Positions 1-14,620 of a stretch of 64,000 nucleotides of DNA are shown here, in pieces. The position numbers and the translations under genes are program-made. Source of the stretch: Scleromitrula shiraiana (taxonomy: Eukaryota; Ascomycota; Leotiomycetes; Helotiales; Sclerotiniaceae); the NCBI GenBank assembly GCA_028455995.1, contig JABELC010000002.1:3410001-3474000 (forward strand), written 5' to 3'. How positions within the stretch are numbered: the first letter of the stretch is position 1; each line of letters opens with the position of its first letter. The notes beneath the pieces were generated by a model. The model was not told the DNA's origin. It did not search any database and worked only from the letters and a program-made list of their open reading frames with translations.

Positions 1-3000
1 TGAATAAAAAAGAAAAGTTTTTTAATTTTCTTTTTATAAAAAAATGAATATTAAAGATTGATGAATACTTTTCAAAATATATTTAAATTCATTATAATAT
101 TTTATTTAAAAAATAATTTTTTATTTTATAATAATTTAATATTAAAATAATGAATTGATAATTTTATTAATTCAAAATGGATAAATTTAATTAAATTTTT
201 ATTATTTATTTAAAAAATTAAAAGTTTTTAAAATAACTTGAATATTCAATATTAGAAATAAATTATCAAACTTTTCAATCAAATAATAATAAAATTATAA
301 TTTCAATTAATATTTTTATTAAAAGATTTATATTCTATTAAAAAATCTATATTTTGAATAATAAATTTATATTTATATTAATAAATTTATATTTTAATTA
401 ATAAATTTGATTTTTTATTATAATATTAATAAAATCATAAATAACTAAAAGAAATTTAAAAATTTAGAAATTCAAAAATTCCAAAAAAAAATAATATTAA
501 AAAAAGATTTTACAGCTATAAAAATAAATATTTTTTATTAATTTGAAAAGTTAAATATATTCATTAAAGTTTTTATTTGAAAAATAGAAAGTTTAAACTT
601 ACTATAAAAATAGTAATATATATTAATAAAAAATAAATAAATAACAATATAAATTTCAAATATTAATTAAATATATAAATTTTAATTATTGATTTTCAAA
701 AAAAATAGAAATATTTTTATGATATTTATTTCTTATTTTTTTAAAAGAGATAAACATTAAATAAAATTAAAAAGTATAATTAAATTTATTATTATTAAAA
801 TTTTAAATTATTTATATAATTATATTTAGATCAAATATCTAAAATTTAAATTCATTATTTAAATTATTATTTAAAAAATTTTTAAATATATTTTTAAAAA
901 AAATTTGTAATTTATTTAACTTTATTTAAATTAGAGTATTCAAAAGAAAATTTCAATATCATTTTTATATTAAATTTATTATTATTATATATAAAGTAAA
1001 TATTATCATTAATTTATAAATATAATTAAATCAAAATCAAATTTATCTTTTTGAATTTATGAAAACAAATTAATTATAAAAAATATTATTAAATGTTGAT
1101 TTAATAAATTAATTAAACTTTTTTTTAATATAATCAATATATAATAATTTTAATAATTTTTTATATTATATAATTATTAATTAATTTTAAATTAATTAGA
1201 ATAATATTAAAAAAATTATTTTGAAATTAAATTAAATTATTTATTAAATATATATATTTGATTAGAAAAGTTAATTATTATTAATTTTGTTTTCAAAATA
1301 TAGAATTTTCTTATAAAAATTATAAATGAAAATAAAAATAATAAAAAATAATTGAAGGGTTTATATTTTATTGACATTTTTAAAAAACATATAAAAAGAA
1401 AATAATATTATTATTAAAAATTATTATATTTTAAATAACAAATTTATAATTTATTATAAAATTTTAGATCATCAATTTTTAAAATATTACAAAAAATATT
1501 AAAATAACATTATAAAATTTAATTAAAATTAAAATTACAATTATATTAATCTAAATTAATATGAAATTGATTTAAGTATTTGTTTTAATTTTTTTTAATT
1601 TTATTTTAATTAATATATTTTAAATAAATATTTTTAGAAATAATAATAATATCAAATAAATTAATATAATAATCAATGATAAAAGGTTTTTTAAAAACAA
1701 AAAAAATAATTTTAATAGATAAATTTTAATTTATTTTGATTTAAATTTTTTATTTATTATTTTTATTAAAAATTTGAATATATATTTAGTATTGTTTTTA
1801 AAAATAAAAATATTTTAATTTTAATTATTATTTTAATTATAAAATCATTTAATAAAATTTTTATTATTACTAAAATAAAAACTGATATATTAAGATCTTT
1901 TATAAATAAATAATTAATTTGAAAAAAAATTAAAATATTTTAATCTACTTAAGAAAAAAAGTATATTTTAAAATGATCTTTTATAAAATATCAATTATTA
2001 ATTTTAATAATTTTTAAAAAAAAAGTTCAAACTTTTAATAAAAAATTTATAATTATTAAATAATTATATCAATTATTATTTTTTTAAAAAGAATAAAATT
2101 AAAAAATCAATTTAATAATAATAACTTTTATTTATAAATTAAAAAATCAATTATATAATATGTTATTAGTTTTATGTTAATGATATTTTAAATAAAATTA
2201 AAAAACTTCATTTTTATATATTTTTAGATTAATATTTTAAATATTAAAAATTTAATTATTTAAATTAATATTATAAAAATAAATATAAATATCAATGTTA
2301 AAATAAAAGTTATTTAAATAAAATATATTATTGTAATACATATAAAATTGAAAATAATTAATATGTTTATTTTATTTTAAAATATACTAATTATCAAAAA
2401 ATACATATAATAAATAATAAAACTCAGAAAATTCAAAAAATTGAAAATATTATCAAAAATTAAATAATTGTAACTTTATAAATCAAAAAGATTATCTAAA
2501 AATTATTTAAATCAATTTCTACAAAAATAAAATAAACATAAAAAATATCTTCTAAATAATAATTAAATTAAATATAATTTTAATATTGATATAAAAATTT
2601 CAAATTATTTAAAATTAAATTTTTTATTTTGTTTTATATTTTTGTTTTATTTTATATTTTTTATTGTTTTAAAAATTTTTATATATTAACATTTGTATTA
2701 TAAAAATTATTTAAATTTTCATAAAAATTGTTCTAAATTTTTTATATAATTTTGATTTAATGATTTGAAATATTATTATAAATTAAAATAATAAATCATT
2801 AAATTAATTTATATTAAATCAAATACTTTATTTTCTATCAATTTATTTTAAAATAATTATTTTAAAAAAGTTTTAATATTTATTACTTTTCATAAAATTC
2901 TTTGTTTTTGAAATTTAAAATATAAATTAATTTATTAAATAAATAAAAATTTAATAATTCAAAATCTTTTTTAAATTTTGAATAAAAAAAGATTATTTTT

Positions 3001-4358
3001 ATTTTTATCAAAAAAATTAATTTCAAAAACTAATAAATCTTTTTGAAACAATCTAAAATTATTATAATTTTTTATTTTTTATTTAAAATTCGATTTTTAT
3101 TAATTTTCTTTGCATTCTAAAACAATTTAATATTGAAAAAATGAATTAATAAATTTTTCAATTTAAAATTATCAAATTTAATTAAATTTCATTATTTATT
3201 TGAAACATTTATAAAATTTTTAATTCATATTATTATTATTATTAAATATTTAAATTAAATCATTACCTTTTTTGATTAAATAATAATAAAAAATTTTAAT
3301 TTGATTTTAATTAGAATTAAAATGAATATTTTTATTAATAAATCGATATGTTTATTTAAATCTTAATAAAATAATAAATTAAAAAATTTTAGAAAAAAAA
3401 TATTTTAAAAATAAAAAAAAGTTATAAAAATATCATTAAAAAATTTTAGAAAAAAAATATTTTAAAAATAAAAAAAAGTTATAAAAATATCATTAAATAA
3501 AACAAATTGCTTCAATTTAAAATTAAATTTTTTTTATTAATTAAAAAAATATAAATATAATTATTAAAATCTTTTTTCAAACAATAAAGATCTTAAATTT
3601 GTTTTTAAAATAATAATATATATTAATAACCAAAAAAAACATTATTAATTATTAATTAAATATAGAAATTTATATAATTAATTCCAAAAAAAATATAAAT
3701 TCTTTTATAATATTTTTTTATCTTTTTTAAAAAATCCTTTTTAGATAAATAAATTATAAATTAAATCGATAAAATTGATTAAATTCAATATAATTACAAT
3801 TTGAAAATATTTATTTAATTAAAACTAAAAATAAATTTTTGAATTTTCATTTGATTATTTACATTATTATTTAGAAAATATATAAATATATCTTTAAATA
3901 ACTTTTTAAAATTTATTTAATTTCATTTGAATTAAAATATTATCTAAAATCTTAAAAATAAATTATAAAAATGATTTCAAAGAAATTTGAAAAATCAAGT
4001 TATTTTATAAAAACTATCAATTTATTTTACTTTTTATAAATTGATAATTAATTCAAAAAATCAATTATTAATACAATAATATTTTCATAAATAACATCTA
4101 AATTAAAATATTTATAATCTTTTTTAATATAAAAAGAAAATTTAATTATATAATTAAAAATTCATTGTTATACATCTTAAAAAAATTAAACTTTTTTAAT
4201 AAATTTAATAAGATAAATAAAATGATTTTTAATTTATATAACAAATTTTAATTAATTTTTTAATACAAAATTCTTATTATATATTAATAAAATAATTTTT
4301 AAAATTTTTTTGTTATTTTTTAAAAAAAATAAAACTATTTTAAAAAAAGGATTATTAT
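1..4358. repeat. Unclassified A+T-rich repeat relic with a ~3-kb direct duplication
   Basis: No open reading frame of credible composition is present. Roughly bases 90-960 resemble bases 3080-3960 in the same orientation: both hold a matching series ending in a segment with 'atttaattaaattt', a run of 'caaataataataaaa' and then 'taatatatattaataa'. The copies differ by many substitutions and small gaps. This could be a pair of long terminal repeats about 3 kb apart, two copies of an older element, or a tandem satellite with a ~3-kb period. No TG...CA ends or target duplication were found, so the class is left open. The right edge is set by the target duplication of copia element A (4359-4363). 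Confidence 0.45.
3380..3493. repeat. Perfect 57-bp tandem duplication
   Basis: Two adjacent 57-bp units are identical by eye. Each contains 'ttttagaaaaaaaatatttt' followed by a 'gttataaaaatatcatt' block at 3421 and again at 3478. Surrounding repeats are heavily diverged, so the identity implies a recent local duplication, made after the sequence had already become A+T-rich. Confidence 0.8.
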
Positions 4359-4363
4359 ATTAT

Positions 4364-4524
4364 TATTTGTATGACTCCAGGGGTATAGAACTATACAATT
4401 ATGAGTATCCTTTTATATTATATTAAATGTTTAAGGAGTTCAAAAAAAGTGTTGTATATTGTTAAGAATATATATCTTCTTAATAAATATGTAATGTAAA
4501 ATTATATATTTGATTATATAGATA
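4364..4524 (-). repeat. 3' LTR of copia element A
   Basis: It is 161 bp and aligns end to end with 18583-18743 and with both LTRs of element C. The plus-strand text starts TATTTGTATGACTCCAGGGG, a RIP-altered form of the TGTTCGTATGAC start kept in element C, and ends AGATA (from CAGACA). This is the 3' LTR because the coding strand is minus. Confidence 0.85.
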
Positions 4525-4869
4525 TTAATAACTTTTTAAAAATTTAATATTATATATATAAAAAGTTAAATTTTATAAAAATTATAAATTATCTATATAA
4601 AATAAAAATAAAATAAATTTTTTTTAATCTTTTATTATTTTGAAATCTTTATAATTTGTTTATATATAATATAATATTTTTAATATTAAATCAAAATAAA
4701 TATTATCTAAATTATATATTATCATTATTTTATATTATTATTATTTTTTATATTATATATTTTATTATTTTGTTTTATAATAATTATATATAAATGAAAT
4801 AAATAATATTAATTATTATTTAGTTATTTTTTGAAAAATAAAAAAAAAAAAATTAAAATCTTGTTTTAT

Positions 4870-5174
4870 ATTCAATTTATTTATTGATCTTTATTAATAT
4901 TTTATTTACATCGATAAATTTTTTTAATATTAAATAAAATCTTGCTTTTATTATCATATTTATTAGATTATTATTATTATTAATTTATTGTATTTTTATG
5001 ATCTTTTTATATTTATATAATTAATATAATATTATATTATCGATTATAAATCATTTTTTGATCATTATTCTAAATTTAATTAATAATTAAAATAAAAGAT
5101 ATAAATCAATATAAATAATTAATAATAAAATATAATTATTAAAAGTTTTATCGATTATATTTTTAATAATAATC
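4870..5174 (-). pseudogene. Copia RNase H C-terminus remnant (element A)
   Basis: One minus-strand frame starting at about 5174 reads IIIKNIIDKTFNNY, then DLYLLF, IKFRIMIKK, LYKYKKIIKIQ, and finally INMIIKARFYLILKKFIDVN. Spacing and residues follow the end of fungal Ty1/Copia polyproteins: an RNase H strand with 'D-S-x-SLY-x-CLVKLGT..EKR', then 'LRQSYERREITEIRWI', then 'NPAD..TK', then 'LK.ID.NK'. Stops sit where Gln, Arg or Trp codons are expected, fitting C-to-T or G-to-A changes. The family alignment is from memory, not a search. The next feature downstream on this strand is the 3' LTR. Confidence 0.72.
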
Positions 5175-8164
5175 ACTAAATTAAAATTAAAAATTATCAT
5201 AAAAAATTTTAATATTAATATAATTTAAATAATATATTTATATTTAATCAAAAATTAATATATAATATCTATATTTTTATTTTTATTTATTAATATAATA
5301 ATATATTGGATTTAAAATAATAAATTAAAATTATTAATATATAAAGTATTAATAAAAATATATATATAAAAAATATTAAAATTAAATAATATAAATCAAA
5401 AGGTTTTTAAAAAAATTTCTTTTATTATTATATATATTTATTAAATATTTTTATATTTTTATTATTCGATTCGATATTTTATATAATTTATATTAAATTA
5501 AATAAGATTTTATGTTAGTAATAAATTATAATATAAATATTATAAATATATTATATAATACATTATTTTTTTAATATTATATTCTTTTAAAATCTATCAT
5601 ATATTTTATATATATTAATATTGATATTTTTAATTTATTTTAGATTTTTATATTGAAATTTTTGGTTTATCATAATTATTAAATTTTTTAATAAAGTTAA
5701 ATTATTGATAAATTTAAATAAATATATTTTAATTAATTACTTTTGTTTTTTATATAAAAGTTTAGTTTTTTTTAAATAATATTCTTTTTTATAAATAAAC
5801 TATTTATTAATAATAATTAAAATATCATTTGTTTATATTATTATAATTTTAAATCTTTATTTTTATATATATAATAAATAGAAATTATATATTAATATTA
5901 TTATTTTAAAATTTATAATATAATAATTTAAATATATTTTGAATGAATAATTTTCTATTTTTAGAATTTTATATAATAATTATATTATATAGAATCTAAT
6001 TTTTAATAAATATTTTATTTTTAAAATTATATATATAAAAATAAAATATGCAAATTTTAAATTTATTTATATATATATTTAAATAATATTATATAATCAA
6101 TATTAACTATATTATTATTTTTTATTATTATTATAATAATTATAATTATTAATATTAATTAATAAATTAAATATTATATAATTAAAGATTATATAAATAT
6201 AATATTTTTTTCTATATTATTAAAATTTTATATAATAAACTTTTTTTTTATATATTTTTTATATTTAAATATTTGAATTTACTAACTTATTTATATTTAA
6301 AAAAATTTATTTTTATCAAAATCTTTTTTTGTTTTATTATTTTGAATATATTGATTTCTACTAATTTATTTAATTTTTATTTTTATATTTTATATATATT
6401 TTATTTTTTCATTTTTTTATATTTCATTTATTTAATAAAAAAAAAGATTTCAATTAAACATATTATATATTTGTTATTTAATAATATTATAATATTCAAT
6501 AATATTTGTTTGAGGTCTTTATTTTCTATATATAATTTAAATCGCACTTTTTGTTATATATTTTATTAAATATATTAATAAAATTGAATTACTATTAGTA
6601 ATAAAGTATTAAAATTTTGATCTTTCTTTAGTTTATTATATTTATAAATTATTAATTTAAATGACTTTAATATTACTACTTTGAGTATTTTTTAAATAAT
6701 TAATTAATTATTATCATTATTTGTAGATATAAATAATATATAATTTTTTGCATATATTACTAATAATATTAATATTAAATTAACAAATTCTTTATAATAT
6801 AAACAAATTAATATTAATTATATTATTATAATATAATTATTTATATTGATTTTATAATTTTTATTTTTTATTAATTCAAAAATATAAAAATTTATATATT
6901 TTTATTTTTTTATTTTAATAATCTTGTTATATTAGAATTTTTAAATATATTTTTAAATTATATATTATATATATAAATAATTTATTTTATTTTTATAATG
7001 TATTTTTTATTGATTAAATTGCTTTATATTTATAGATTTTATTATTTGGTTAATAATAGTTTTTATTAATGAATCTAATTTTTATATATATAAATATATT
7101 AAATATTAGAAATATTAAAATTAGTTTATTAAAATCTATTAAATCATTTTTAGTCTTTATTGCTATTTATAATGTTTGTTTTTTTGTAAAATTAAATTAT
7201 TATAATTTATTTTGAAAAATTTTATATATTTATTATATGATTTTACAATGTTATTCAATTTTATTAATTAATTCATAAAATTTTATAAATATTATTTTTA
7301 TTTTAATTATTATAATGTTTATATATTCGTTAAAGTTTTTTATAATAAGCTTTATATAGATATTAATAATAATATAATTTAAAAACTTTATATAGATATT
7401 AATCTATTTAAATTAGATCATATTTTAAACATATCTTGTTAGAAAATTACTTAAAAATATTGTTATTTAATATTTTATTACTTTATTAAATATATATAAT
7501 GTTAATTATAATTATATAATTAAATTAAATATTATTATTTTTATTATTATTGATTTTAAATTTGAATTTTTTTAATAATTTATTATATATCTAATATTAA
7601 TTATAATATTTCATTAATTTATTGATCTTGCTTTTATTTATATTATTATAATCAATTTATTTAAATATATTATATAATTTATAAATAATTAAATAATCAA
7701 AATGTTTATATAAATATTATAGTTTTATTTTTATAAAATAATAAATATTGTTTAAAATTATCAATTATATAAATATATTATGATTATATTTTTAGAATAA
7801 AAAACTATAATTACATTTTTATATAATAAAAAAGTATTTGCTAGTTTTATTATGAATAATCTAATTTTTAATATTATTAAAAAATATATTAAATCTATTT
7901 ATATTTATTAAATAAAATAAAAATAATGTATTTATATAAATAATATAAATTTTAATTTATCTAATCAATAACTCGATTTTATATAATCTAATAAATTCTT
8001 TAATTTTAATATCTTTTTTTTCAATATAACTTTTTGCAATTTTTATTTTGTTATAGTTAATAATTAAATTAATTAGTTTTTATGATATTTTATGTTATTG
8101 TTTATTAATAATTAATATTATTACTATTTTTATATCGATTATAATGCCTTAAAATTTATCAAAG

Positions 8165-8324
8165 TATGGTTTTACTGTGGTAAGATAATACAATTAATAG
8201 TACTATAGTTTTGTGTAGTATATTCTTATTATTGATTTATCTATAGTACAGATTGTCAAATCGTATATATGTATGATTGTGGTTATGTGTTATTATGTAT
8301 TATTTTATAATCTATATTCTAATA
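8165..8324 (-). repeat. 3' LTR of copia element B1
   Basis: It is 160 bp and pairs with 15103-15262. The plus-strand text opens TATGGTTTTACTGTGGTAAG and closes CTATATTCTAATA, against CTATATCCCAACA in the partner. Differences are C/T or G/A. Confidence 0.85.
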
Positions 8325-8811
8325 TTAGTATTATTTAAAAAAAAAGAAAATTAAGCTAAATTTATTGTATATTGTAGTATTATTTTTCTTTATTTTTTTA
8401 TAAAATAAATTAAAAGATTGAAATATATATAAATAATATAATTGATAAAGAAAATGTTATTTAAAAAAAGTATATATAGAATTATAATTATTGTTATTTT
8501 GATAGATATTGTTTTTAAAAAGATTATTTTTGGATTGAAATAATGATATTTTAATAATTTTAATAAATATTATTTATATATGTTATTATTCTTTATATTT
8601 TTTTTGTATTAATTCTTTATATTTTTATATTTTTTATATTAATTCTTTATATTATTATATTTTTTATATTTTTTTTATTATATTTATTTTATTGTAATAT
8701 GTTAATATATTGTATAAATTAATTTATAATAAATGTTAGTTTTAGTAATTATGATTTATTTTATTAAATAAGTAAAATGATTTATTTATATTTAATTTAT
8801 TTTTTTATATT

Positions 8812-9156
8812 AATATTGATTTTATTAATATTGATAAAGTTTTTAAAAGTGATATAAAGTTTTAATTTTATTATTATATTGATAAGATTTATATTATTAG
8901 TAATTTATTTAATTTTTATAATTTTTTTATATTTTTATAATTAATGAATAAAGACTAAATTGATTATTAAATGTTTTTTTTGAAAAATGTTAAATCTGAT
9001 TAAGCATTTATAAAGTGATTTTGAATTAATATAAATTATAAAAAATATAAAATTGATTATGATTTTTTTATTGATTAATTGATTTATAATTTTATTGATA
9101 TTAGATTTAATTATAGTAATAATATTAAATTTATATTTTATTTTATATAATTTCAA
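8812..9156 (-). pseudogene. Copia RNase H C-terminus remnant (element B1)
   Basis: From 9156 the minus strand stays open for 71 codons (MKLYKIKYKFNIITIIKSN at the start), with SKSLYKCLIRFNIFQKKHL and then INLVFIH before the first stop. The same frame continues past stops as LYKYKKIIKIK and LKLYITFKNFININKI. This follows the copia polyprotein end (D-S-x-SLY-x-CLVKLGT-x-EKR-x-x-D-x-x-x-LRQSYERREI...NPAD..TK...LK.ID.NK). The open stretch is chance survival after point mutation, not a small gene. The matching copy in B2 is 35837-36181 on the plus strand. Confidence 0.78.
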
Positions 9157-12100
9157 AATAAAAATGCTTTATATGATTTATTTGTATTTGATAAAAAATT
9201 AATAGATGATATTTGTATTATTATTTTTATTAATAAATATTATAATAAAATTGATTTGGGAGAAAAAATTAGTATTGTTTATAAAATTTGTATTAATAAA
9301 ATAAATTATTTATAGTGATTTTGTTTTAAAAGAAATAAATATAAGGTTATAATTAAAATTATTAATTTGTTATTAGATATGTTTATTAAGAATATTTATA
9401 TTATTTTTAGTTAAATTGATGATTTAGATTATATATAATAAATTGAATAATATTTTTAGTTAATAAATGTTTATAATATATATGTTATAGGTTTATTAAA
9501 TAATATATTATTTTTTTAGAAAAGTATTTTTTTTGATTTTTATATATAATTTAAAATTAGTGAAGAAATATTTTATAAGATAAAGTTTATTATATTATTG
9601 TTTTTGAATAAATATAATTATATTGTTTTTATTAATATAGATTAAAGTGTTATTAAATTTAAAAAGAGTATTAATTATTAATTATTTTTATATTTTTAAA
9701 AAATATTTTTTTTTGATTCAATTTTTTTTTATTTATAAATTCTTTATTAATAAGAATAAAAATATTATTAATTTGTAATTTAATTATGTTTAATTTTTTA
9801 TTTTTATTAATATAAAGTAAATAATTATCAAATAAAAAAAGAATTATTTTGAAAGTTTTTATATAATGATTATAATATATAAAATATTAATAATTTTTGA
9901 ATTTTATAATATTATAAAATAAATATATAATTTTAAAGATTATATTTAATTTAAAGCTTGTTTCTAATAAAGGTTTAATATAAAATATACAAATCAAAAA
10001 TGTTTTTAATTAAATATATATTTATAATATATTATAAAAATATAATTAAATATATTAATATATATTTTATAAAGTTATAAAATAAAATATAATTTTATAA
10101 TTGATTTATTAAATAATAAAAAATTTTATTAAAACTATTTCTTTACTTTTATCATTATAATCTTAAATTACTAATCTAGATTTCTCGAATGCTTTTAATA
10201 TATCTTTGTTTTTGATAGAATTAATGAATTTATTATGGAAGATTCAGATATTTTTTAATATATTATTTTTTTCGATAATTTTAAATATATTTTTTTTAAT
10301 AATCTATTTATTTTCTTTTTATGAAATAAATAGAATTGATTTATAATCAATAAAAAATCTATAATAATATATATATTAAAAATGTTTTTAATAATATAAT
10401 TATTATTATTATTATTATTAAAATATATTTGATTATATTTTAGAGTTTATTTTCGATAAAGAATTTTGATTATTAATTTTAAATATAGAATTAAAGTAGA
10501 AATTAGATTAGGAATAAGTTTTTTGTTTAATATATAAATATTTTTTTTTAATTAATATATTTTTGAATTATTATTAAAATCTTTATTATTAATTAAATCT
10601 AAAATAAGATTTTTTATTAATAAAAAATTAATTATATTATTAAATAATTTATTAGATATTTTAAGCTCTTTTTCATATAATTTTATTAAAATGCTTTTAA
10701 ATTCTTTATTAAAATTGTTTATTTTAACTATATATATTTAACCTTTTATTTTGATAAATTTATATAATTTATTCTAGATGCCTTTTTTTTAATAAATAAA
10801 AATTAAAAATTCAAATTTAAAATTATATAAATAAAATATAAATAATCTATTATATTAATATAGAATATTTATTATTGTTTTTTTAATATATTCTTTTTAT
10901 ATTTTATTTATTATTTTATTAATTATAATAGTATATTATAAAATATATGAAATAAAAGAATTAAAGAATATCAAATAAAGAAATACGCTAAATATTAAAA
11001 AAATGAAGATGAAATTGTTTAGATTAATAATATTATTAATAATTTTGATAACTATTTATAGTTTTATATTTTTATTGATTTTTTTAATATTTTCGAGTTT
11101 TTTAATAGTAATTATATATATTTATTAAATTATTTTGTAATAATATTTGATTATTTTGATGAAATAATAAATTTTAATAAATATATATTTAATTTTAATT
11201 ATAATTATATAAATATTATTAATAAAGTCTTTTTTTATAAAATAAATTTTTTAATTATAAATGATTAACTTAAAAAAGCTATTATAAATATTGATCTATA
11301 TAAAATAAAATATATTTTATATTATTATTGTTGATAAATTCTTGATAAAGTATGCAATATTAAATTAAATTGCTTTATTAATAATATAAAAAATAAGGCT
11401 ATTATTAATATATATTATATTAATTATAATGGTAAAATTGAATTTAATATTGTTATAGACTTTAAACTTGAATTTTTTAGATTTATTAATATAGAATTAG
11501 TATTTTTTATAATATTTTATAAATTATTTTAATTGTTTATAATTAAATTTATTTTTGTAATTAGTATAATTAAATAAATTGTATAGTTTTTTAATAAAAG
11601 AATATTTTATTTATTTATAAATATAATATAATTCGATTTTAAATAAATAATATTTTTTATTTATATTTAATAATTCTATAATAAATTACTAGAATTTTTA
11701 AGAGAAGATTAATTAATTGATAAATATATATTTATAATATCTAATAATTTTCTATATTTTATTATTAATATATTAAAATTCATTTTTAATATTATTAAAT
11801 AAAATTTGAATATAATTTATATTTATAAAATTTAATAAAAATAAAATATTGATATTGATAATATGAATATTAATTATATTGATTAGATTAATAATTAAAA
11901 TAATTTTAATAAAAAGAATATTATTAAAATCGAATTTAAAGTTTATAATTGAATTTAGAGTCTTTATATTGATTTGAATAAGTTTTTATAATATTAAAAA
12001 TTGTTTATAATTGATAATTGATAATTTTATAGTATTAAAATCAATTATTATATTAATAAATTTATATTTATTATAATATTTAATTTGTAAATAAATTTTA

Positions 12101-13224
12101 AGTTTTGGATTAGTTTTGCTAATATAAATATATAAAATGATTAAATTATTAAATTCTATAATAAAATTTTTATGATTATTATTTGTAATAATATAAAAAC
12201 TATATAAAATAATAAATGTTTTAATATTGTTATTATTATTATTATTATTAAAATATAATTTTAATTAAAATACTTCAATTTTTTTAATTATATAAATAAA
12301 ATCATTATTATTATTATATTTATTTTAAATATATTAATTATAGTTTTTATTAAAACTTTATATATTATTAAAGTTAAATCTTAATTTTATTTTTTAATTA
12401 AATTTTTTTTTTATAATAGTTCGTTTTTTAAAGATATATTTAGTTAATTAACATTTTTTTTTTATAAATATAGTATATTTTTTATTTTTGATTATAATAA
12501 TTATAATTAAATTAAAAGATTTAGTTATTAAAATATATATTTTTATTTTAAAATTATAAATTGTTATTATTTTAATTGTTTTTTTAAAATTATTAATTAT
12601 CAAAATTTTATTTAATTATATTATTATTTTCTTTTTTTTAAAACAATTTATTTTTAAATTTAATCTTTATACTTTTTTATATTATAATAAATATATAGAT
12701 TTTTATAGTTATAATAATAAATATTTTGAATAAATCTAAATATTTTAAAAAATATATAGAGTAGTTTTAATAGATTATAAAGAATTTTATTATATAGATA
12801 GAATTATTATATATTTTTAGTGATAAATTAAATTTTATAATATATATTTTATTAAATGAAATTTTATATAATTATTTAATTAATTTTAATAGATTATTTA
12901 TAATAATGATATAAAAAATAATTTTAAATTAATTATTATATATATTACATTTTTATTTTTTATCTTTAAATATTTTTTAAAATTTTTTGATAATAATCTT
13001 TTAACTGATATTTAAATTTTTATATTTAATAATATTATAATAATATTTTTAAATATCTTTATATAATATAAATAAAATATTAAAATATTAATATTATTTA
13101 AATAAACTAATTTATTTATAATTATTTTTATAAATAATTAATTTATATTTGATATTATTTATTTGATTATTATATTTATTATTATTTAATATATAGTATT
13201 TTATAAAACTTTTAAACTATTTAT

Positions 13225-13410
13225 TAATATCAAATAAAATAAAATCAATCTCAAAATCTTCAAAATCTAAATAATTAAAAAGATTATTTTTAAAATCGAA
13301 ATTAAAATTAAGATCAAGATCAAAATTAAAATCATTATTATTACTATTTTCTTTAATAAATATTAATTCGAGATCGAGTTTTTTAAAATTAAATAGTTTT
13401 AATATCGCCT
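13225..13410 (-). pseudogene. Degraded Gag N-terminus (element B1)
   Basis: The minus strand reads ILKLFNFKKL, then an Asn run, then NFDLDLNFNFDF and NYLDFEDFEIDFILFD before a stop. It matches the frame starting at 24650 in B2 residue by residue, with several Asp/Glu in place of Asn/Lys, as expected if G-to-A changes turned GAT to AAT in the other copy. The position after the 5' LTR and leader suggests Gag. No zinc knuckle was seen. Confidence 0.55.
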
Positions 13411-14620
13411 ATTTCTTTTATTTATCTTTTTTATCCTTTTTGTTTTTATTTTTAATTTCATCTTTTTTTTATTTATAGTCTTTAATAAAATCGATAATAA
13501 AGTTTTGTCTATTTTTCTTTTTTAAATTATTAAGTTTTTTAATTAATATAATAAAAATGTTTAATTATATATTAAATTGTATATTATAAATTATTATTCT
13601 TATTGTTTTTAAAATTTATTTAAATAAAGCTTTAAAAATAAATATAAAAATCAAATTGATATTAATATTAAAGTCAAAAAAAATGTTAATATCAAGTTTT
13701 TATAAAAGTCATTTAAAAAATCATAAAGTAAAAAAAATTTTTTTGAGATTATAATAAAATACTTTAAAGTCTAATTTATGAAATCGTTTTTAAATGTTTA
13801 TAAGATATCGTTATTAAAAATATAATAATAAATATATTTTAAGATCTTAAATTAAATATATAATAAAAAAATTTTATTATCAAAATTATTTTTAAAATTA
13901 AAATTATTTTTAAATATTTTATAAAACTTATTATATTTTTTAAAGATTTAATTTAAAAAAGAATAATCTAAAAAAAAAAGATTTTTTTTATTATATTAAT
14001 TTGAAAAAAGAAATTAAATAAAAATATTTATATAAATAATTAAGAAAAAATATTATATTTTAATAAAGAAAATGAATTCTCTATTATTATATAAAGAAAG
14101 AAATAAAAAAAAAAAGAAAAAAAAAGAAAAAAATAAGTTATTATAAAATAATAAAAGTTTATTTATTTTTAAAGGATATTTCTAAATTTTTATAGATTTT
14201 ATTAATTTAGAAATAACAATATTTTTAAGTAAAAATCAGAGTTTTTCAATATAATTTCTACAAATCCAAAATATAATGAATATATAAAAAAAGATAAAAA
14301 AGAGAAATAAAAGAGAAATGATAAAAGGAATCTTATTATTGTTAAAAGTTTTTAAAAATATTATAAAGATTATTAAAAAATATTTTAAAAAAATAAGAAT
14401 TAAAAAGTTTAAAATATTAAAAGATTAAATTTAAAAAAACCAAGTTAAAAATATATATAATAAACGCAAAAACTTGTAATATCGTTTTAATATTTATATA
14501 TTTTATTTTAATACTATATATTATTTTTAATCAAAACATCTTATTAATATTTCAAATTCAATTCCAATCTTTTTAAAAATATTCTATTACTATAATATCA
14601 TTTTGATACTTATAATATTT

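Noticed and set aside
6273..6569. 98-codon frame with Phe/Ile/Leu/Tyr composition, with a relative at 48019
   Set aside because: Both are homologous because they lie at the same place in elements A and C, whose coding strand is minus. Composition is that of A+T-rich noise, not a membrane protein.
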